DNA of 64,000 bases from Macrobrachium rosenbergii (GCF_040412425.1 NC_089767.1:1064421-1128420); one strand, 5' to 3'; shown: positions 25,869 through 40,894, counted from the stretch's first letter. Numbers and translations are program-made. Notes: a model not told the origin generated them from the sequence alone.

Positions 25869-28385
25869 GGAACCAACTTCTCAAAGTGAGCTGAAAAACA
25901 GAAGGAAAGTCAGTGCATGGAGAATGGAGAATATTTCACAGACCATTTTCCAGCCATCAGATATACAGTACATATTTATATATAAAAAGAGTTTTTTTAA
26001 GAAAAAAAAGACCCAATTACAAGGATAACGCGTTCACAGATACGGTTATAAATTTTTTATTTTCATATACATACACGCACAAAAATTATTTTTCTTTTTG
26101 TAAAAAATAATATTTTTTATAATTAAAAAGATTACTAAAAATAATTTTTATATAGTTAAAAACAGTACATTCACCGTCTCAGATTAAAACAGTACTAGCC
26201 ATAACTGTGCCATGAGAGCAGAAATACAAAAAAAAAAATAATAATAATAACAATAAGTAATTCAAATATTCAGCAAGTTCGTCACCCCCATTCACGCTTC
26301 AAATTATGAAATGAGAAAGATTAAAACAATTGATTAATTTATGACAGGGTTCATTTGTATCCTGAATTATAATAACCCTTCTTGTAAGTGAGGAAAAGTT
26401 AGATATACTATAGATAAACTGTTACGATTGAGTTAGAAATGTCCTCAGAGGCAGGGAGGGAAAACTGCAGATATTGGAAGAAAAATCACTCAAAACAGAC
26501 ATGGAAGGTCGCCGTTAACCTATGGTCAGGAATTCTGTTAATATTTTATTACTTCTCTCTTCTAAAGCACTCAGTATAATAGCAATGGTCTCGTTATCTT
26601 TCTTCAATAGTAAGGGGTGAAACGCTCCTACAACAGTAAATTTCTCGAGGGAATACCTGTTCTTAAGAATAATTTTCATAATAAAAAAGTAAATAAAAAA
26701 ATAAAAGTGTACTCGAAATGAATTACAAGAAAACTAGAGTCAATATTCCGATTTACCTCAGGCTTGACTCAAGATGCAGGGGGTCAAGGGACAAACTGAA
26801 GGCTGCCTAGTTTAACCCAAAAGACTAACTGTACTTTGAAAGTGAATAACAATAACTATCATAAACACCAAAGAGCATAATTAATATAATTCTCAATTTA
26901 TCACTGTGAATGACTTATACAAACATTTGAATATAAAAATAAATACTAAAGTTTTCAGTGCAATTTGGGAAAAGGAGAAATAAATCCTATAGATCGTCTG
27001 GAAACCAACTGAACTTCCGTCACGTCCTCACGTAATAGAACAAGCCTAGACAATAGATGAATACAACCCCACGTATTTAATCATCAGCATTCTAAAAGAA
27101 TAAAAAAACAGCATTTGCATTTTCCACTCATATAAAACGACAGTCGTCGGGCAAGATGGGTTTGGGATAAGGACAGGAGGCGGGAGTGGTGCGAATTTCT
27201 CACTGGGGGGTTTGCTGCATATAAACAAGGGGGTGAGAAAGGACGAGACGTGAGAAAAGGACTGCAGTAAGGGGTGGAGCAAAGTCCTGAGAGTGATTAT
27301 GAAACAATCCAGTCTGGTAGCTCTACTCACAAAAGTGTGACGTTGAATTACATTATTATCATTGAAGACAAAAAGGCCTTGGTTATCATATAATCGAATG
27401 CCAAAAGATGCTCTGAAATTCTTTCTTCAGCTTCCATAAGACACAACAGAATGGGTCACCTTCAGGACTATCTATCACAATAAAGTTCAGAAACATTTTG
27501 TTTTTTTTTTTATAAGCGCGGTAGAAGAGACCTGGAGCAGGCTCTTGACACAAGTTATAAACAGTCGTACCGTATCATGCAAAATGTAAACGTTAAAATG
27601 AGGAACATGCCCACACGCACGTAGAATTTATTTATTCTTTACACAAAGGAAAATACAACCTACTGGAAAACTGGAAATGAAAACGCGTTGGTAAGAGAAA
27701 ACAGAACAGAGGCATAAATTCACCAGCTCGCTTAAAAAAAAAAAAAAAAAAACTTTCTGGAAAAGATTATGAAATTAAAGGATTTCATCAGAGAACTAGA
27801 ATACAAATAAAATCTGTAAAGAGTAGATATAAGTCAAACCATTCCAAAGGTTGTCGTTTTGACAAATGGGAAAAGGAAATTTTGATGGAGAACAATGTAA
27901 AATTGCAAACACTCACAGTTTTGCCAACATGAAAAAGAAAGCAAGCTCGCAATCCAACAACCTCAACCACTGTGGATAATAAACGGGAAAGAAACATGTA
28001 AGGCTTCCAGAAATCAGATGACTGAACATTATAAGAACATGGTTTAACAAACATTCCTTCGAAATAAGTTACCTGTAACATTATTTAACCTACCATTTTT
28101 CCTAATTTGGTTATATCAAAAAGCAGGTAATCATTTCAATACTTACATCTACACAAATATGGAAACAAATGCGGTGCAACTCATGCTAAGATTTATCGTA
28201 TCCTTCCGATTCGTAATTACGGCTTTTAATTGACCGTTTACAATGTAAACGACAAAGTTCATTAAAAGATCCTCCATAGGTCACTAATCGAAAATTTCCT
28301 AAATGTAATGCCAGAACTAAACCTACACAAAACGCATACTAAATTATTCCACTTCTTAAATAACCTTCCAGTTTAATCTTGCAGG
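25869..28385. other. Gene-free arm sequence
   Basis: Mirror of 9985-12572. A poly-A run of about 19 lies at 27734-27752. Open frames at 27046-27330 and 27788-28081 (minus strand) have no recognisable domain. Confidence 0.45.
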
Positions 28386-28386
28386 C

Positions 28387-28472
<86 letters not shown>
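28386..28472. repeat. Compound (GT)n-(GA)n microsatellite
   Basis: Mirror of 9895-9984. It is GT for about 22 bp, then GA for about 60 bp. Confidence 0.95.
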
Positions 28473-29424
28473 TCTTACTATGAAAGTCACTGGCTTCATA
28501 AAACAAGACAGCGCAACTAGACCGATGCTGAAAAGAACCATTCAAGGTTGCTCACGTCAACAAGCGAGACGTTCTCATGCAGAATGACTGCACCGTTGTC
28601 ACCATCCCCAAAGGGACAACAGAGAGTCCACTACCAAATAGGTAATTAAAGAGGAGCTCAAGAAAATAACGCTCGAACGTCCTAGCAGGCGACTGTCCGT
28701 GCTATGTTTGTGAAATCAATGAAAAATCACAGAGACGAAACAATAAGCAAAACATGATGAACAGGTGCACGCACAGCTTCCTGCAGACAAGAGGTCAGCC
28801 ACGAACTACCCATGACATTGGATTTCAATGTGTGTTTTTATGAAGACGCAAAGTCTACATCTTTGACGAGTGGCTCCGTTAACATTATTATTTTGTTTGC
28901 CTCATGAATTCAAGAAGATCCGTTTCCATAATCTTTCTCCGATGTTCGCTTTATAAACACGACTATTTTAACCGGCATTACAGCCGTGTAAACTAGGCAG
29001 AGCTCGACGTTCTAATACTGTATTGTGATCTTTATTGCCTTAGAACAGTAGAGACAAGGTTCTCTCATGAAAATATTTTGTTGGTGCAGCATGTAATTAA
29101 AGTTATAATTTCTGCAACTCTGAAAGGATATTATAAAACCAGAATCCTCGTCTATTTGCTCTTTTAATTCTCATTATTATTCATAGAGGGCAAACATCTT
29201 ACAGATAACGCCTAAAAAAATCCTAGAAGTACAGAAAAACTAATATGAAAAAAAAATACACATAATACGAAGCGGAATTTAACAGAGTAGTCAGAACGTT
29301 CTTCGAGATGAGGTTTTCGTGTATCATGGCGCCTCAACATCATAATGTGGATATTCAGAATAAGAAACAAGAAATGCTCACTCTACGGGCAAAATTGGCC
29401 ATCGAGATTAGAATAGAAAAGAAT
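28473..29424. other. Gene-free arm sequence
   Basis: Mirror of 8956-9894. Nothing further is recognisable. Confidence 0.45.
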
Positions 29425-29710
29425 ATAGAATTTAGGTCAAAGGCCAAGCGCTGGGACCTATGAGGTCATTCGCGCTGAAAGGAAAATTGAGAGTAAAAGG
29501 TTACAAAGTAGAAAACCTCAAAGCAGTTGCACTACGAAACAGTTGTTAGGAGAGGGTTGAAAGTAAGATGGGAGAAAGAAAATATGAACGGAGGTACAGT
29601 GAAAGGAATGAAAGAGGTTGCAGCTAGGGGCTGAAGGGACGCTGCAAAGACCCTTCAGTAATGCCCACAGTGCACCGAGCCTGACGTGCACTGACTGCCA
29701 TCGTGACTAG
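29425..29710 (+). repeat. SINE-like dispersed decapod repeat, mirror copy
   Basis: It opens GAATATAGAATTTAGGTCAA and reads into GCGCTGGGACCTATGAGGTC, the orientation in which I remember this decapod repeat. It differs from the left copy by a few bases, including loss of two bases in the TCATTCGCGCTGAAAGG segment. Confidence 0.6.
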
Positions 29711-29952
29711 AGAAGACATGTTCACCCAATGACACGTCTTCCATAGAAGCTACATTCCCCTCTGTGGCAACTCAGCTTTACCGAAAAACATTTTCCAGAA
29801 ACTTTAAACGACATTTGTATGGTTTAGAATATTCTTTTTTCCTTTCAAAAGTTGAAACAGGAATGGCCTACGTTAATACAGCACGAAGTGTGTCTTCATC
29901 AACAAAACATGAAGTTTACATATGAAAAGTTCACACATACTTATACAAATAC

Positions 29953-29955
<3 letters not shown>

Positions 29956-30040
<85 letters not shown>
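29956..30040. repeat. (TA)n microsatellite
   Basis: TA run of about 85 bp, the mirror of 8319-8412. Confidence 0.95.
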
Positions 30041-32149
<2,109 letters not shown>

Positions 32150-32300
32150 TAACATATAGGTGCACTATAAAATCTGGGTCTCCTGCTCATCATCACGACA
32201 TAAACGCTGTGATAAATAAAAAAAATATATATATTTCCTTCCTCTGTACAGAGGAACTGTCATTAAGAATATTATATTCTGTATTACGTAAAATGGAAAG

Positions 32301-32865
32301 GGCATTGTGAGTTTCATTATTCATCTCAGTGACCTCAAAAACTAAAGGATTAGACACTAATATCTGTAGTTTTCAGTTATTTTCACATGTCACCACCTTC
32401 CCACCTCCTTCCATCCCTTCCTATTGGGACTGAACTTGGATTTAAAGGGCATTAGGAGTGTCACTATTCTTCTCAGTGACCTCAAAACTATGGATTAGAC
32501 ACTAATATCTGTTGTTTGGTTACTTTTAAATGTAACCCCCTTCCCACTCCCCCTTCCTATCAGGGCTGAACTTAGACTTGAAGGGCATTAGGAGTGTCAC
32601 TATTCATTTCAGCGACCTCGAAAACTATGGATTAGACACTAATATCTGTCGTTTTTTATTATTTTTACACGTCATCTCCTTCCCACCTTTTCTCACCCTC
32701 TCTCCATTGGGCCTGAACTTGGACTTAAAGGGCGTCAGAAATGTCACTATTCTTCTCAGCAACCTCGAAAACTACGGATCAGACACTAATATCTGTCGTT
32801 TCGGTTATTTTTACATGTCTTACCTTTCCCACCCCCTTCCTATCAGGGATGAGCTTCGACTTGAA
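32301..32865. repeat. About 140-bp minisatellite, four units
   Basis: Four tandem units contain GACACTAATATCTGT and end in a GGACTTAAAGGGC-like word near 32445, 32585 and 32735. The mirror has three units. The frame at 32578-32940 merely translates two of the units (LENYGLDTNICRF, LENYGSDTNICRF) and is not a gene. Confidence 0.8.
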
Positions 32866-33057
32866 GTGTACAGGCAGAGAAACATCTACTCAAAATCTCC
32901 TAAATCTTATTTCAGTTCTCGGTTATCCTTTCTGTGTTAAATGAGATGGGTACAAAGGTTTAGGTTTCTCCCAGATAGCTCTTTGTTTTCCCCCGAGAAC
33001 TCTGACACCATACCAACTTCCTGCAAAAGTGTTTCAAAATTTTCCGTCCGAGCACTT

Positions 33058-33061
<4 letters not shown>

Positions 33062-33111
<50 letters not shown>
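33062..33111. repeat. (GA)n microsatellite
   Basis: GA run of about 50 bp, mirror of 5349-5404. Confidence 0.95.
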
Positions 33112-33114
<3 letters not shown>

Positions 33115-33599
33115 TGAGTATACATGGCGTAAGAAGGTTACCTAATTACCGATTCCTTTCCTCGCACGGGAGTATTCTTACCAACAGAAGTGCCAACCTT
33201 AGTTTTGTAGTGAAGAACAGGCAGATAATGCTACCAGATAAAAGCACAATGATCCCAGTGAGACTAGACATATACAGCATAATCAACACACAAAAACATC
33301 GCAGTACCATTAAAACATTCAGACGTCTAACGTTATAATCTAGATGCACGGACTGAGTCCTCTGATCAGTGGGTACTAATAATCAGCCTTTCCAGATGAA
33401 TCTTGTATGGGTGCGACTGATAGCGCAACAATATTAACAGTAATGAATAGGAGAAGGAAATGATATGAGTCTTGATCATGTAGATTTTTCAATCCATCGT
33501 TTGTACTGTATAATGATGATTTAGCGTGTTGATGCATTATATCATCCCAAAACAAAAAATCACTTACCTTTCTTTCAGTTATATACAATATGAAAATGT

Positions 33600-33602
<3 letters not shown>
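33112..33602. other. Gene-free arm sequence
   Basis: Mirror of 4800-5348. About 60 bp present in the left copy near 4910-4970 are missing here. No gene is seen. Confidence 0.45.

Positions 33603-33662
<60 letters not shown>
33603..33662. repeat. (CT)n microsatellite
   Basis: CT run of about 60 bp, mirror of 4711-4799. Confidence 0.95.
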
Positions 33663-33666
<4 letters not shown>

Positions 33667-34195
33667 AATTAATACCTGCAAGGAAAGAGAGGGAGGTAAA
33701 AACTTCAAATAACTGATATTCACTTGTAGAGGTATATAGTAGAATTTATGAGTTTTAGGGATCGAGCGACCTTATCAAGCTGTTTGGGCATAAAATCTTT
33801 GAAATTTTATTCACTGGAATCGAATTATGTGCGCCACTAACCATTTTACCTCTCTAGTAATGTTTTGAGAATTACGCCCCACCGTTAACCCAGAGGTTCA
33901 TTTGGAATCCGTAAGGAACAATGTAAAGAAAAAAAAAAAGTCTTAGGTTATCGTATGCCACAAAAGAAAGAGGGGCTGTTACGTAATAAGAAAGAGATAA
34001 GAACAGAAATAAACGACAGTAACTTCGCTGTTGGGAAAACTAATACGAGATGTTAAAAACAAACTAATAAGCAAGGTTAGAAAACAAACTAACAAGAAAG
34101 GTTGAAAACGCAAAGAGGAAACGAAACACTGACAAACCTGAAGATGAAAGATTCAAGAAGTTGAAAACTGACATAAACACACACAAGGCGAGTTT

Positions 34196-34242
<47 letters not shown>

Positions 34243-34700
34243 AGAATGGTACCGGTGGGTGAGAGGACTTAAGAGCCTAAGCGGAGGAATAGGGAAAGGA
34301 CGTTGTTCAATGGAAAGTATTTTGATGTAGTCTTACGCTTACGCTTCGCAGCTCTAAACAGGATTTGGAGACGATCATTTTCCGCTTCGACACAGACACG
34401 GAAGTGCAAGATTTCACAAGAAGCGAGGAAATGAGAATGTTTGAATACAGACTAGAACCTGCATTGACAAAAGAATTTCGCAGAATTTTCCGCTGCACAA
34501 AAGTGGTTAAAAGTTACTAATTATTCAGAATACGGTCTATTATATATACTGAAAAAAATATCTAAGAAATAAGTAGGGTGAAAAAGACGGTCAGTGATAG
34601 CCTACCTTCATCAATAATGATGTGGCTATTTCTATGAAACAATTATATGCTTCATTTATTCTTTTTTTGTATTTTTAACAAAGCACTAGTAACACACTTT

Positions 34701-34702
<2 letters not shown>
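33663..34702. other. Gene-free arm sequence with (GA)n
   Basis: Mirror of 3653-4710. A (GA)n tract lies at about 34198-34245. No gene is seen. Confidence 0.45.
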
Positions 34703-34748
<46 letters not shown>

Positions 34749-34758
34749 CTCTCTCTCT
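34703..34758. repeat. (CT)n tract, 5' side of LINE insertion
   Basis: CT run with a single CG interruption near 34745. Together with 39869-39947 it corresponds to the single (GA)n tract 3588-3644 in the other arm. Confidence 0.9.
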
Positions 34759-35135
34759 TGCCACATGTACCCCTGTCCCCGCCCACCGACCTCCTCATTT
34801 AACAAAGATTTTCTTCGCATATTTGGATTTTCTATGGGATTACAGTGACCAGTTCGTGTATGTGAAAGCGCAGTGATTGTGTCATCGACCAGTGTTTTTA
34901 GTAATTTGAAGTGTACATTGTTATTTTTAGCTGTAAAATTTCTTGAGTTTCCTACTGGACTCCTGTTAAATTTTTTCCTGAGCGCATGTGCACTAGGCAT
35001 CTTGTGACGTCAAAGGAACTTCATAGTATTGTTTCTTTCTATCAGAATCTAATATCGTAAATTACAAAGTATTTATCACTTTCCTGGACACTGTATTAAG
35101 ATCCCATTATTCTTCACGCACTGTAAACACCAAAT
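34759..35135 (+). other. LINE 5' leader
   Basis: Non-coding stretch before the first plausible ORF1 ATG at 35136. No box motifs I would stand behind. It is absent from the left arm, so it belongs to the inserted element. Confidence 0.5.
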
Positions 35136-36595
35136 ATGCCTACTAATAGCACACATATAGCAGGTGAAGAGACAGGGGAGGTGGAGAAAGAGAGACAAAC
35201 CACCATTGTCGTCGCTTTCTAACCCAACACAACAAGTTTTAAGAGGGTACAAGAAAAGTGAATTGCAGAAATACTGTACTCAGCTGGGACTTGGAGGATA
35301 TGGACTAATAAAAAACCCTAATTGATAAACTGACCACTTATTATGGGAGTATTGAAGAAACACTTTCGCCGCCTGATGGCACCCATGAGATAGAAAATGA
35401 GAGACTGATCCCAAATTCGGCAGAACTACTTCACCGATTTGAAGCGTTTGTTAGGGAAACTAAAGACAATTTCTATGTTGTGAACAATTCCCTGGCAGAG
35501 AAGGAAAAAGAAATAGAGGAGCTTAAAACTAAACTTTATTTTTGCTGAAGAAAATATCAAACACTTAAAAAGAGAGCCTTCAGCAACAGAATAGATCGCT
35601 CCCGTCAAACTCTGGCATCCACTTCGAATGAAGGAAATATATTACTTATTGGAGATTCTTGTTTAAAAGAAGTAAAGTCTAATGACCTCAACGATAATGC
35701 TATGATCAGAACCCTGTGAGAAGCAAATCTGGATCTACTAAAGTCCTGGATTAGGGAAAAACTGGAAATTTCACCGAAAGAATGCATCATCTACTGTGGT
35801 ACTCAAGACCTGCTCGACGAAGATGTAGCGCTGGAAAGAGTCCTCGATAACCTGGGCACCATTGTAGCTGAACTCAAAGAGAAAAATAATGACATTGTAG
35901 TAAAGGTTTGTGAACTTGTTCCAGCTCTAGAAGCAAGACATGAATTGAATAGTAGAATAAATCAATATAACTGTAAATTGCTAGAATGCTGTGACAGAAA
36001 TGGTGTTGTTTTAATTGGGACACAAAGGTTTTTAAGCTTGGAACAGGCGATATAGATACAAATTGCTATGAAAATCAGGATGATAAAAACTATGATTTGC
36101 TAAATAGAATTGGTGCAGTTAGGTTGCTAGATGCAATTTCATCTATATGCACAAACAATTTTCTCTGCTATAATTGGAAAGAAATCAAGTCAAGTATATG
36201 TAATCTGAAAAATAATAACTATAGGATTAATCATGTAAAAGAGTAAAAGTAGCAACCTTATGATAAATCGGGAGGTAGAAGGAAGGAATAAAAATAGGTT
36301 ACATAGAAATAGCTATCAACAGTGGAATAATACTTATCATCGAGGTAGACTTGGTTATGGTAGAGACCAAGCGCACTTTGGTAGTACAAATGCTAGACAA
36401 GGATATGATAGAACTAACAGAGCAGTTAACGACTACTATTATTCATATACCGAAAGAAATGGGTATGGGTGCTACAAATGTGGTGAATTTAATCACCACC
36501 AATCCGACTGTAGGTTCGACCATAAGGTTAGGTGTTACTCATGCCATGAATATGGACACAAAAGCAAACAATGTCAGAAAAATATCCATTACTAG
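35136..36595 (+). pseudogene. CR1-like LINE ORF1: SAP-like, esterase-like, zinc knuckles
   Basis: Decayed ORF1, a nucleic-acid-binding protein of the retrotransposition particle. The first ATG gives MPTNSTHIAGEETGEVEKE; a frame change follows. At about 35251-35325 comes YKKSELQKYCTQLGLGGYG, which resembles a SAP DNA-binding motif. Residues near 35400-35535 (AEKEKEIEELKTKL) look like a coiled coil. From about 35612 an SGNH-hydrolase-like region has block I GDS in LLIGDSCLKEV and the later IIYCGTQDLL, where the usual Asn of GTND is Gln. LNRIGAVRLLDAI follows near 36100. The last 111 codons (36260-36595) end in two CX2CX4HX4C knuckles (CYKCGEFNHHQSDC and CYSCHEYGHKSKQC). At least two stops or frameshifts break it, for example near 35544 and 35716. 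The stop is a TAG at 36593. Confidence 0.75.
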
Positions 36596-39436
36596 GACAT
36601 AGGCCAAGAAGGCAGTGCCATTGAGAATGCTAAATGTAATGATTTTCTAAAAATTGTACATATAAATGCCCAATCAATACTTGGTCATGTACTTGAAATA
36701 CAGTTAATGCTAGAAGAACGAAAAATCGATATTTTATGTATTAGTGAGACATGGCTGTATCCTTATATAAGAGATACTTTTATTCATATACCTGAGTATA
36801 ATATATATCGTGAGGATCATGGTCGAGGTGGAGGTGTATGTTTGTTTATAAGGAATTATTTGAAAGTCACCGAGCTGAAATTTGGGATCGAAAAACAGGA
36901 GGGAGTGGAAGATAAGTGGGTCTCCGTCCAACATCGAAAATTTCCCTCTATTATTGTCGGGTGCGTGTACCGCCATCCTAAAGCTGGTGTTACCTCTTTT
37001 AACTATATTTCAGACGTTTTTAAGGAAGTAATTTTACGCAATAAGCCTATTTTCATTTACGGGGATTTTAATGATGATCTGTTAAAAAAGGAGAACAAAT
37101 TGGGTAAGCTAATTAAAAACTTAAGATTTTACCAGATTGTAGATAAACACACACGAATCACTTCTACCTCAGCATCCCTTATCGATCTAGTCATTACTAA
37201 TGCTAAATATATGATAACAAAATCAGAGGTAACCCCTAGCTCAATAGCAGATCACGAGAATATTTTAACTTTGCTGAACGTTCGTAAACCGAAAAGGCAA
37301 ACTATTTTTAAAACTTTTAGGTGCTTGAAAAATTACTCTCAAGAAACTCTTTGCCCTCTACTTATGAATAATGTTCACATATTGAATCAAATTTTAAGTA
37401 CTGATAACGTAGGTAAGCAAGTAGAAATTTTAACCAATGTCTTCACATCCTGTGTAGATATGTGCGCACCTGTGGTTACTAGAGAAGTAACTCGTCCCCC
37501 TGCCCCTTGGATTTCTGATACTATAAAAGAGACGATAATGGTAAGAGATAACGTGAAAAATAAACTAAAAAATCAGAGAGAAAATATTCAGCTTAGAGAA
37601 ACTCATAAGGAACTGAAGAAAAAGGTAAACTCGATGTTAACTGATAGTAGAAAGCAGTACTATAAACAAGAATTTAATAATACTAAAGGTAACATGGCTG
37701 CTACGTGGAAGATTACTAATAATATGCTTTTCAATGGAATAAACAGCGATACGAATAAGCTGAATTGTGATACCAAAGATGATTTGCAACGTAAAGCTGA
37801 AGAGTTTAAGGAATTCTTTGCAGAAGTGGGGAGAAAGACCTTTGAAAAAACACAGGAAGAACTGCATAACCGCATGCCTTTGAAACAGACCTATTATCCC
37901 TCACAGTAGAGTCGATAGTTTTAAACCAAGGCCAGTGGACTGTAACACAGTAATCTTAGTCATTAAAGATTTGAAAGAAACTAAGCGCCTTTGGATCTGA
38001 CGGTATTTGTTTACGTTTCATTAGAGATGGTTTATATGTTATTGCTTTTTACCTTACGATAATTATCAATACATCAATTGTTACTTATTCATATCCAGAC
38101 ATATGGAAAATTCCCATGTCATTCCGCTTTTCAAAAGCGGGGATGCCTGACGATATCTCTAATTACCGTCCCATTTCCTTGCTACCTATTCTATCGAAAG
38201 TACTTGAAAAAATTATTGCAAACCAGTTAACTGAATTTTTAGAGGAAAATAAACTAATCTCTTTAAGCCAACATGGATTCCGACCAAAATTGTTTACTGA
38301 AACAGCCCTTTTAAAATTATCTGACAAGATTTATGAAAATATAGACAACAAAAAGTTTCCTTACTTTTATTACTAGATTTATCTAAGGCTTTTGATAGCG
38401 TGAATCATGCCATATTATTGGAGAAATGTACGTGAGCGAATATTGATCAGAGCTGGTTTAAGAGCTACCTTGAGAATAGGTTTCAGTCCGTCAGGCTAAA
38501 TGGTACTGTATCATCGAAGAAAAATATTCAATTCGGAGTACCTCAGGGATCAATTCTCGGCCCTATACTTTTCATGGTATATGTTAATGATCTCAGTGAG
38601 ATCAATACCTGGCTGTTTTATAGTTCAATATGCTGATGACACGCAAATATTAATAGAAGGTGACAGTAAGGATATAGCTGACATGATTTGTAAGGCAGAA
38701 GACATTCTAAACAGAGCTAAAGACTACTTTTTGAGAAATGGCTTACTTCTAAATGAGAAAAAGACACAGTTTATCATTATTGGATCCAGGCAATATGTGT
38801 CAGATATTGGAGATGAGGTTTGATAAATTTTAATGGAAATATAATTAAGCCAATGAGGACTGTGAAAAATTTAGGTGTTCATTTCGATCGGTACATGAAC
38901 TTTGACTGTCACATAGATGAAATGTATAAAAGGTAATGGGTAACTCTTATATACTTAAATAGAGTAAAAGATCATCTTGAGTCAAGTACTCGCAAGATAG
39001 TCGTCCAGTCACTAGATTTAAGTTTTATAAAATATTGCTTAAAAGTTTGGGGATGTACTAACAAATCACAGTTACAAAGAGTACAAAAGCTGCAGAACTT
39101 TGCAGCAAGAGTGGCTGTTGGCAACGTTAGAAAGTTTAAACATGTAACTCCACATTTAAAAGGAATTGGAATGGTTGAAAGGTTACCAGTATACTCTTGA
39201 AACATGTGCACTATGGTATATAAAGCTTTGAATAATAAAATTCCAGATTGGTTATACAGTTTCCCACCAGTATCTTTATTCAAAGGGATGATTTGTATGT
39301 TGCAAGACATAAAACTAGTATTGGCTCACGGCAAATCAGAATCCGAGGTCCAGTGTTGTATAATGAACAGCCACGTGAAATAAAAGAAGCTGGCTCTGTG
39401 TCTATTTTCAAGTCAAAACTAAAAGTTTACTTTTAA
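36596..39436 (+). pseudogene. CR1-like LINE ORF2: endonuclease and reverse transcriptase
   Basis: ORF2 continues in the same frame straight after the ORF1 TAG; the first in-frame ATG is at 36707, inside the endonuclease. The AP-endonuclease part runs about 36650-37270 with INAQS, CISETWL (Glu), VGCVYRHP, IYGDFNDD (Asp/Asn), SLIDLVITN (Asp) and IADHE (His), so its catalytic set is present. A frameshift near 37900 ends the first piece. The reverse transcriptase follows in broken frames: DISNYRPISLLPILSKVLEK (about 38150), LLDLSKAFDSVNHAILL (about 38371), GVPQGSILGPILFMVYVNDL (about 38535) and the catalytic YADD at 38629-38640. The C-terminal part carries ARVAVGN, MVYKALNNKIPDWL and RIRGPVLYNEQPREIKE, as in CR1/Jockey-type elements. 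There are at least four frameshifts or stops, so no functional product is expected. Confidence 0.88.
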
Positions 39437-39866
39437 CAGAGTATTAATTGTTCTTTTAATTATTAGTACCTTGTTCTTAGATTTTATTCAGGCTTATTTT
39501 TTATATCTTTTACTAACTGATACTACATTGTAGTTTTTAAATTCAGGTATCCTAATTCAAAATGGGTTCTGAGTCTGTACATATATTGTTAAGACTTATT
39601 TATTGAAAATTTTAGTATTTTTATATACTTGTTTACTGATAATTTATGACTATTAGATTTCTATTTGAAGCTCATTTTACCTATGATTGTCTACTTTTAC
39701 ATAGTTTCAAGTAGTTTCCAATGGTATTTATATTAATGCTATTTTACTGATTTTGATATTCTTAACCTATACCAAGTTTTATGTAAGATTTAAATTCAAA
39801 TTGTTTTATACTGATATGGCTACTTATGTAGAATACCCAATGTACAATTGGAAATAAAGGATTACT

Positions 39867-39868
<2 letters not shown>
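39437..39868 (+). other. LINE 3' UTR and terminus
   Basis: A/T-rich non-coding DNA after the last ORF2 stop. It contains AATAAA close to the end (about 39853) and finishes ATTACTTAC before the CT tract. There is no poly-A tail. Confidence 0.55.

Positions 39869-39947
<79 letters not shown>
39869..39947. repeat. (CT)n tract, 3' side of LINE insertion
   Basis: CT run of about 79 bp. With 34703-34758 it totals about 135 bp, more than double the empty-site tract. Confidence 0.9.
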
Positions 39948-39950
<3 letters not shown>

Positions 39951-40894
39951 AAGGCCCCCAAATCCTTCCTTGAACAGGGCCACGAGTTCCAGTTAGAGGA
40001 ACATACACAGATGGTTTATTCTTCGTCCAAGATAAATGGAAATCGCCTGGCGATACTTTGTTAATAAGAAAAATAGCTCCTTTTCTCATTAACTTCAGAC
40101 CGAAGAGAGACACCATGGATAACTGCCCTATTCCAGCCCGAAGAATGAGGAGAGAAAGTGATGCAAAGAGGAAACAAAAGGGAAGGAGGCGGGTGTGGGG
40201 TCGCCATTCATATCAATTAATAAAATGTAAGAAAAAAAATTAAATGAACCATAAATTGTCAATTGCTTATGCCCTCTTATTAAGTTGGTGCATATTATCT
40301 CCATAAAGGAAGTTTCAAGCATTTGGCTCCTCTCTGTACGGCGATCAGAGTGGGGAATCAATGTTGACAATGCATATTTGTGGAGCAAAGAGAAGAGGGG
40401 AAGGACGAAAGGCTGGAGAAGAGAACGAAGATGAAATAGAGGATATTAAAGTAAAATAAAAGAATAATATATCTGTAGGAAAAAAATCTCAAACGCTTCA
40501 ACGAAAAAATTTTTATCCCATAAATTATTCATTATTCATTTTCTCTACAGAATTTTTTTTTTTTTTTTTTGCTTAAAATTTATCTAAAACTGCAAACAAA
40601 ACCGAAATGTAAAACACTTTCAGCGATTAAGAAAACTTTCTTTTGAAAGTCACGAACCATTAAATGGCGATGTACATGTCAAAAAACACATACAAAATAA
40701 GGAAGAGAGTGCTTGTGGAAAAGAATTTTACTCTCTTATGTTGTCTGTCACGGAACATCACGACTAATCTGCCACTTTACATGTAATAATATCTAGCGAG
40801 CACAAAAAGATTATTTAACGCAGGAGAAAATTATCGGACATGTGTTTATTGGATCAAGAGCCTTACGTCCACCCTGTCTTTAAGTAAAAAAAAA
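39948..40894. other. Gene-free arm sequence
   Basis: Mirror of 2651-3587, with a T run of about 18 near 40553-40570. No gene is seen. Confidence 0.45.

Larger units (their letters stand above)
34759..39868 (+). mobile_element. CR1-like non-LTR retrotransposon (LINE), decayed, right arm only
   Basis: This is about 5.1 kb between two halves of a (CT)n tract and absent from the corresponding left-arm site (3588-3644). Order: 5' leader (34759-35135), ORF1 with SAP-like, coiled-coil, SGNH-esterase-like and double CCHC zinc-knuckle parts (35136-36595), ORF2 with endonuclease and reverse transcriptase (about 36596-39436), 3' UTR (39437-39868). There is no poly-A tail; the end reads AATAAAGGATTACTTAC and passes into the CT tract. 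An ORF1 esterase, an APE-type endonuclease and a tail of short repeats instead of poly-A are known for the CR1 group. Several frameshifts and stops make it inactive, although it is close to full length. Confidence 0.9.
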
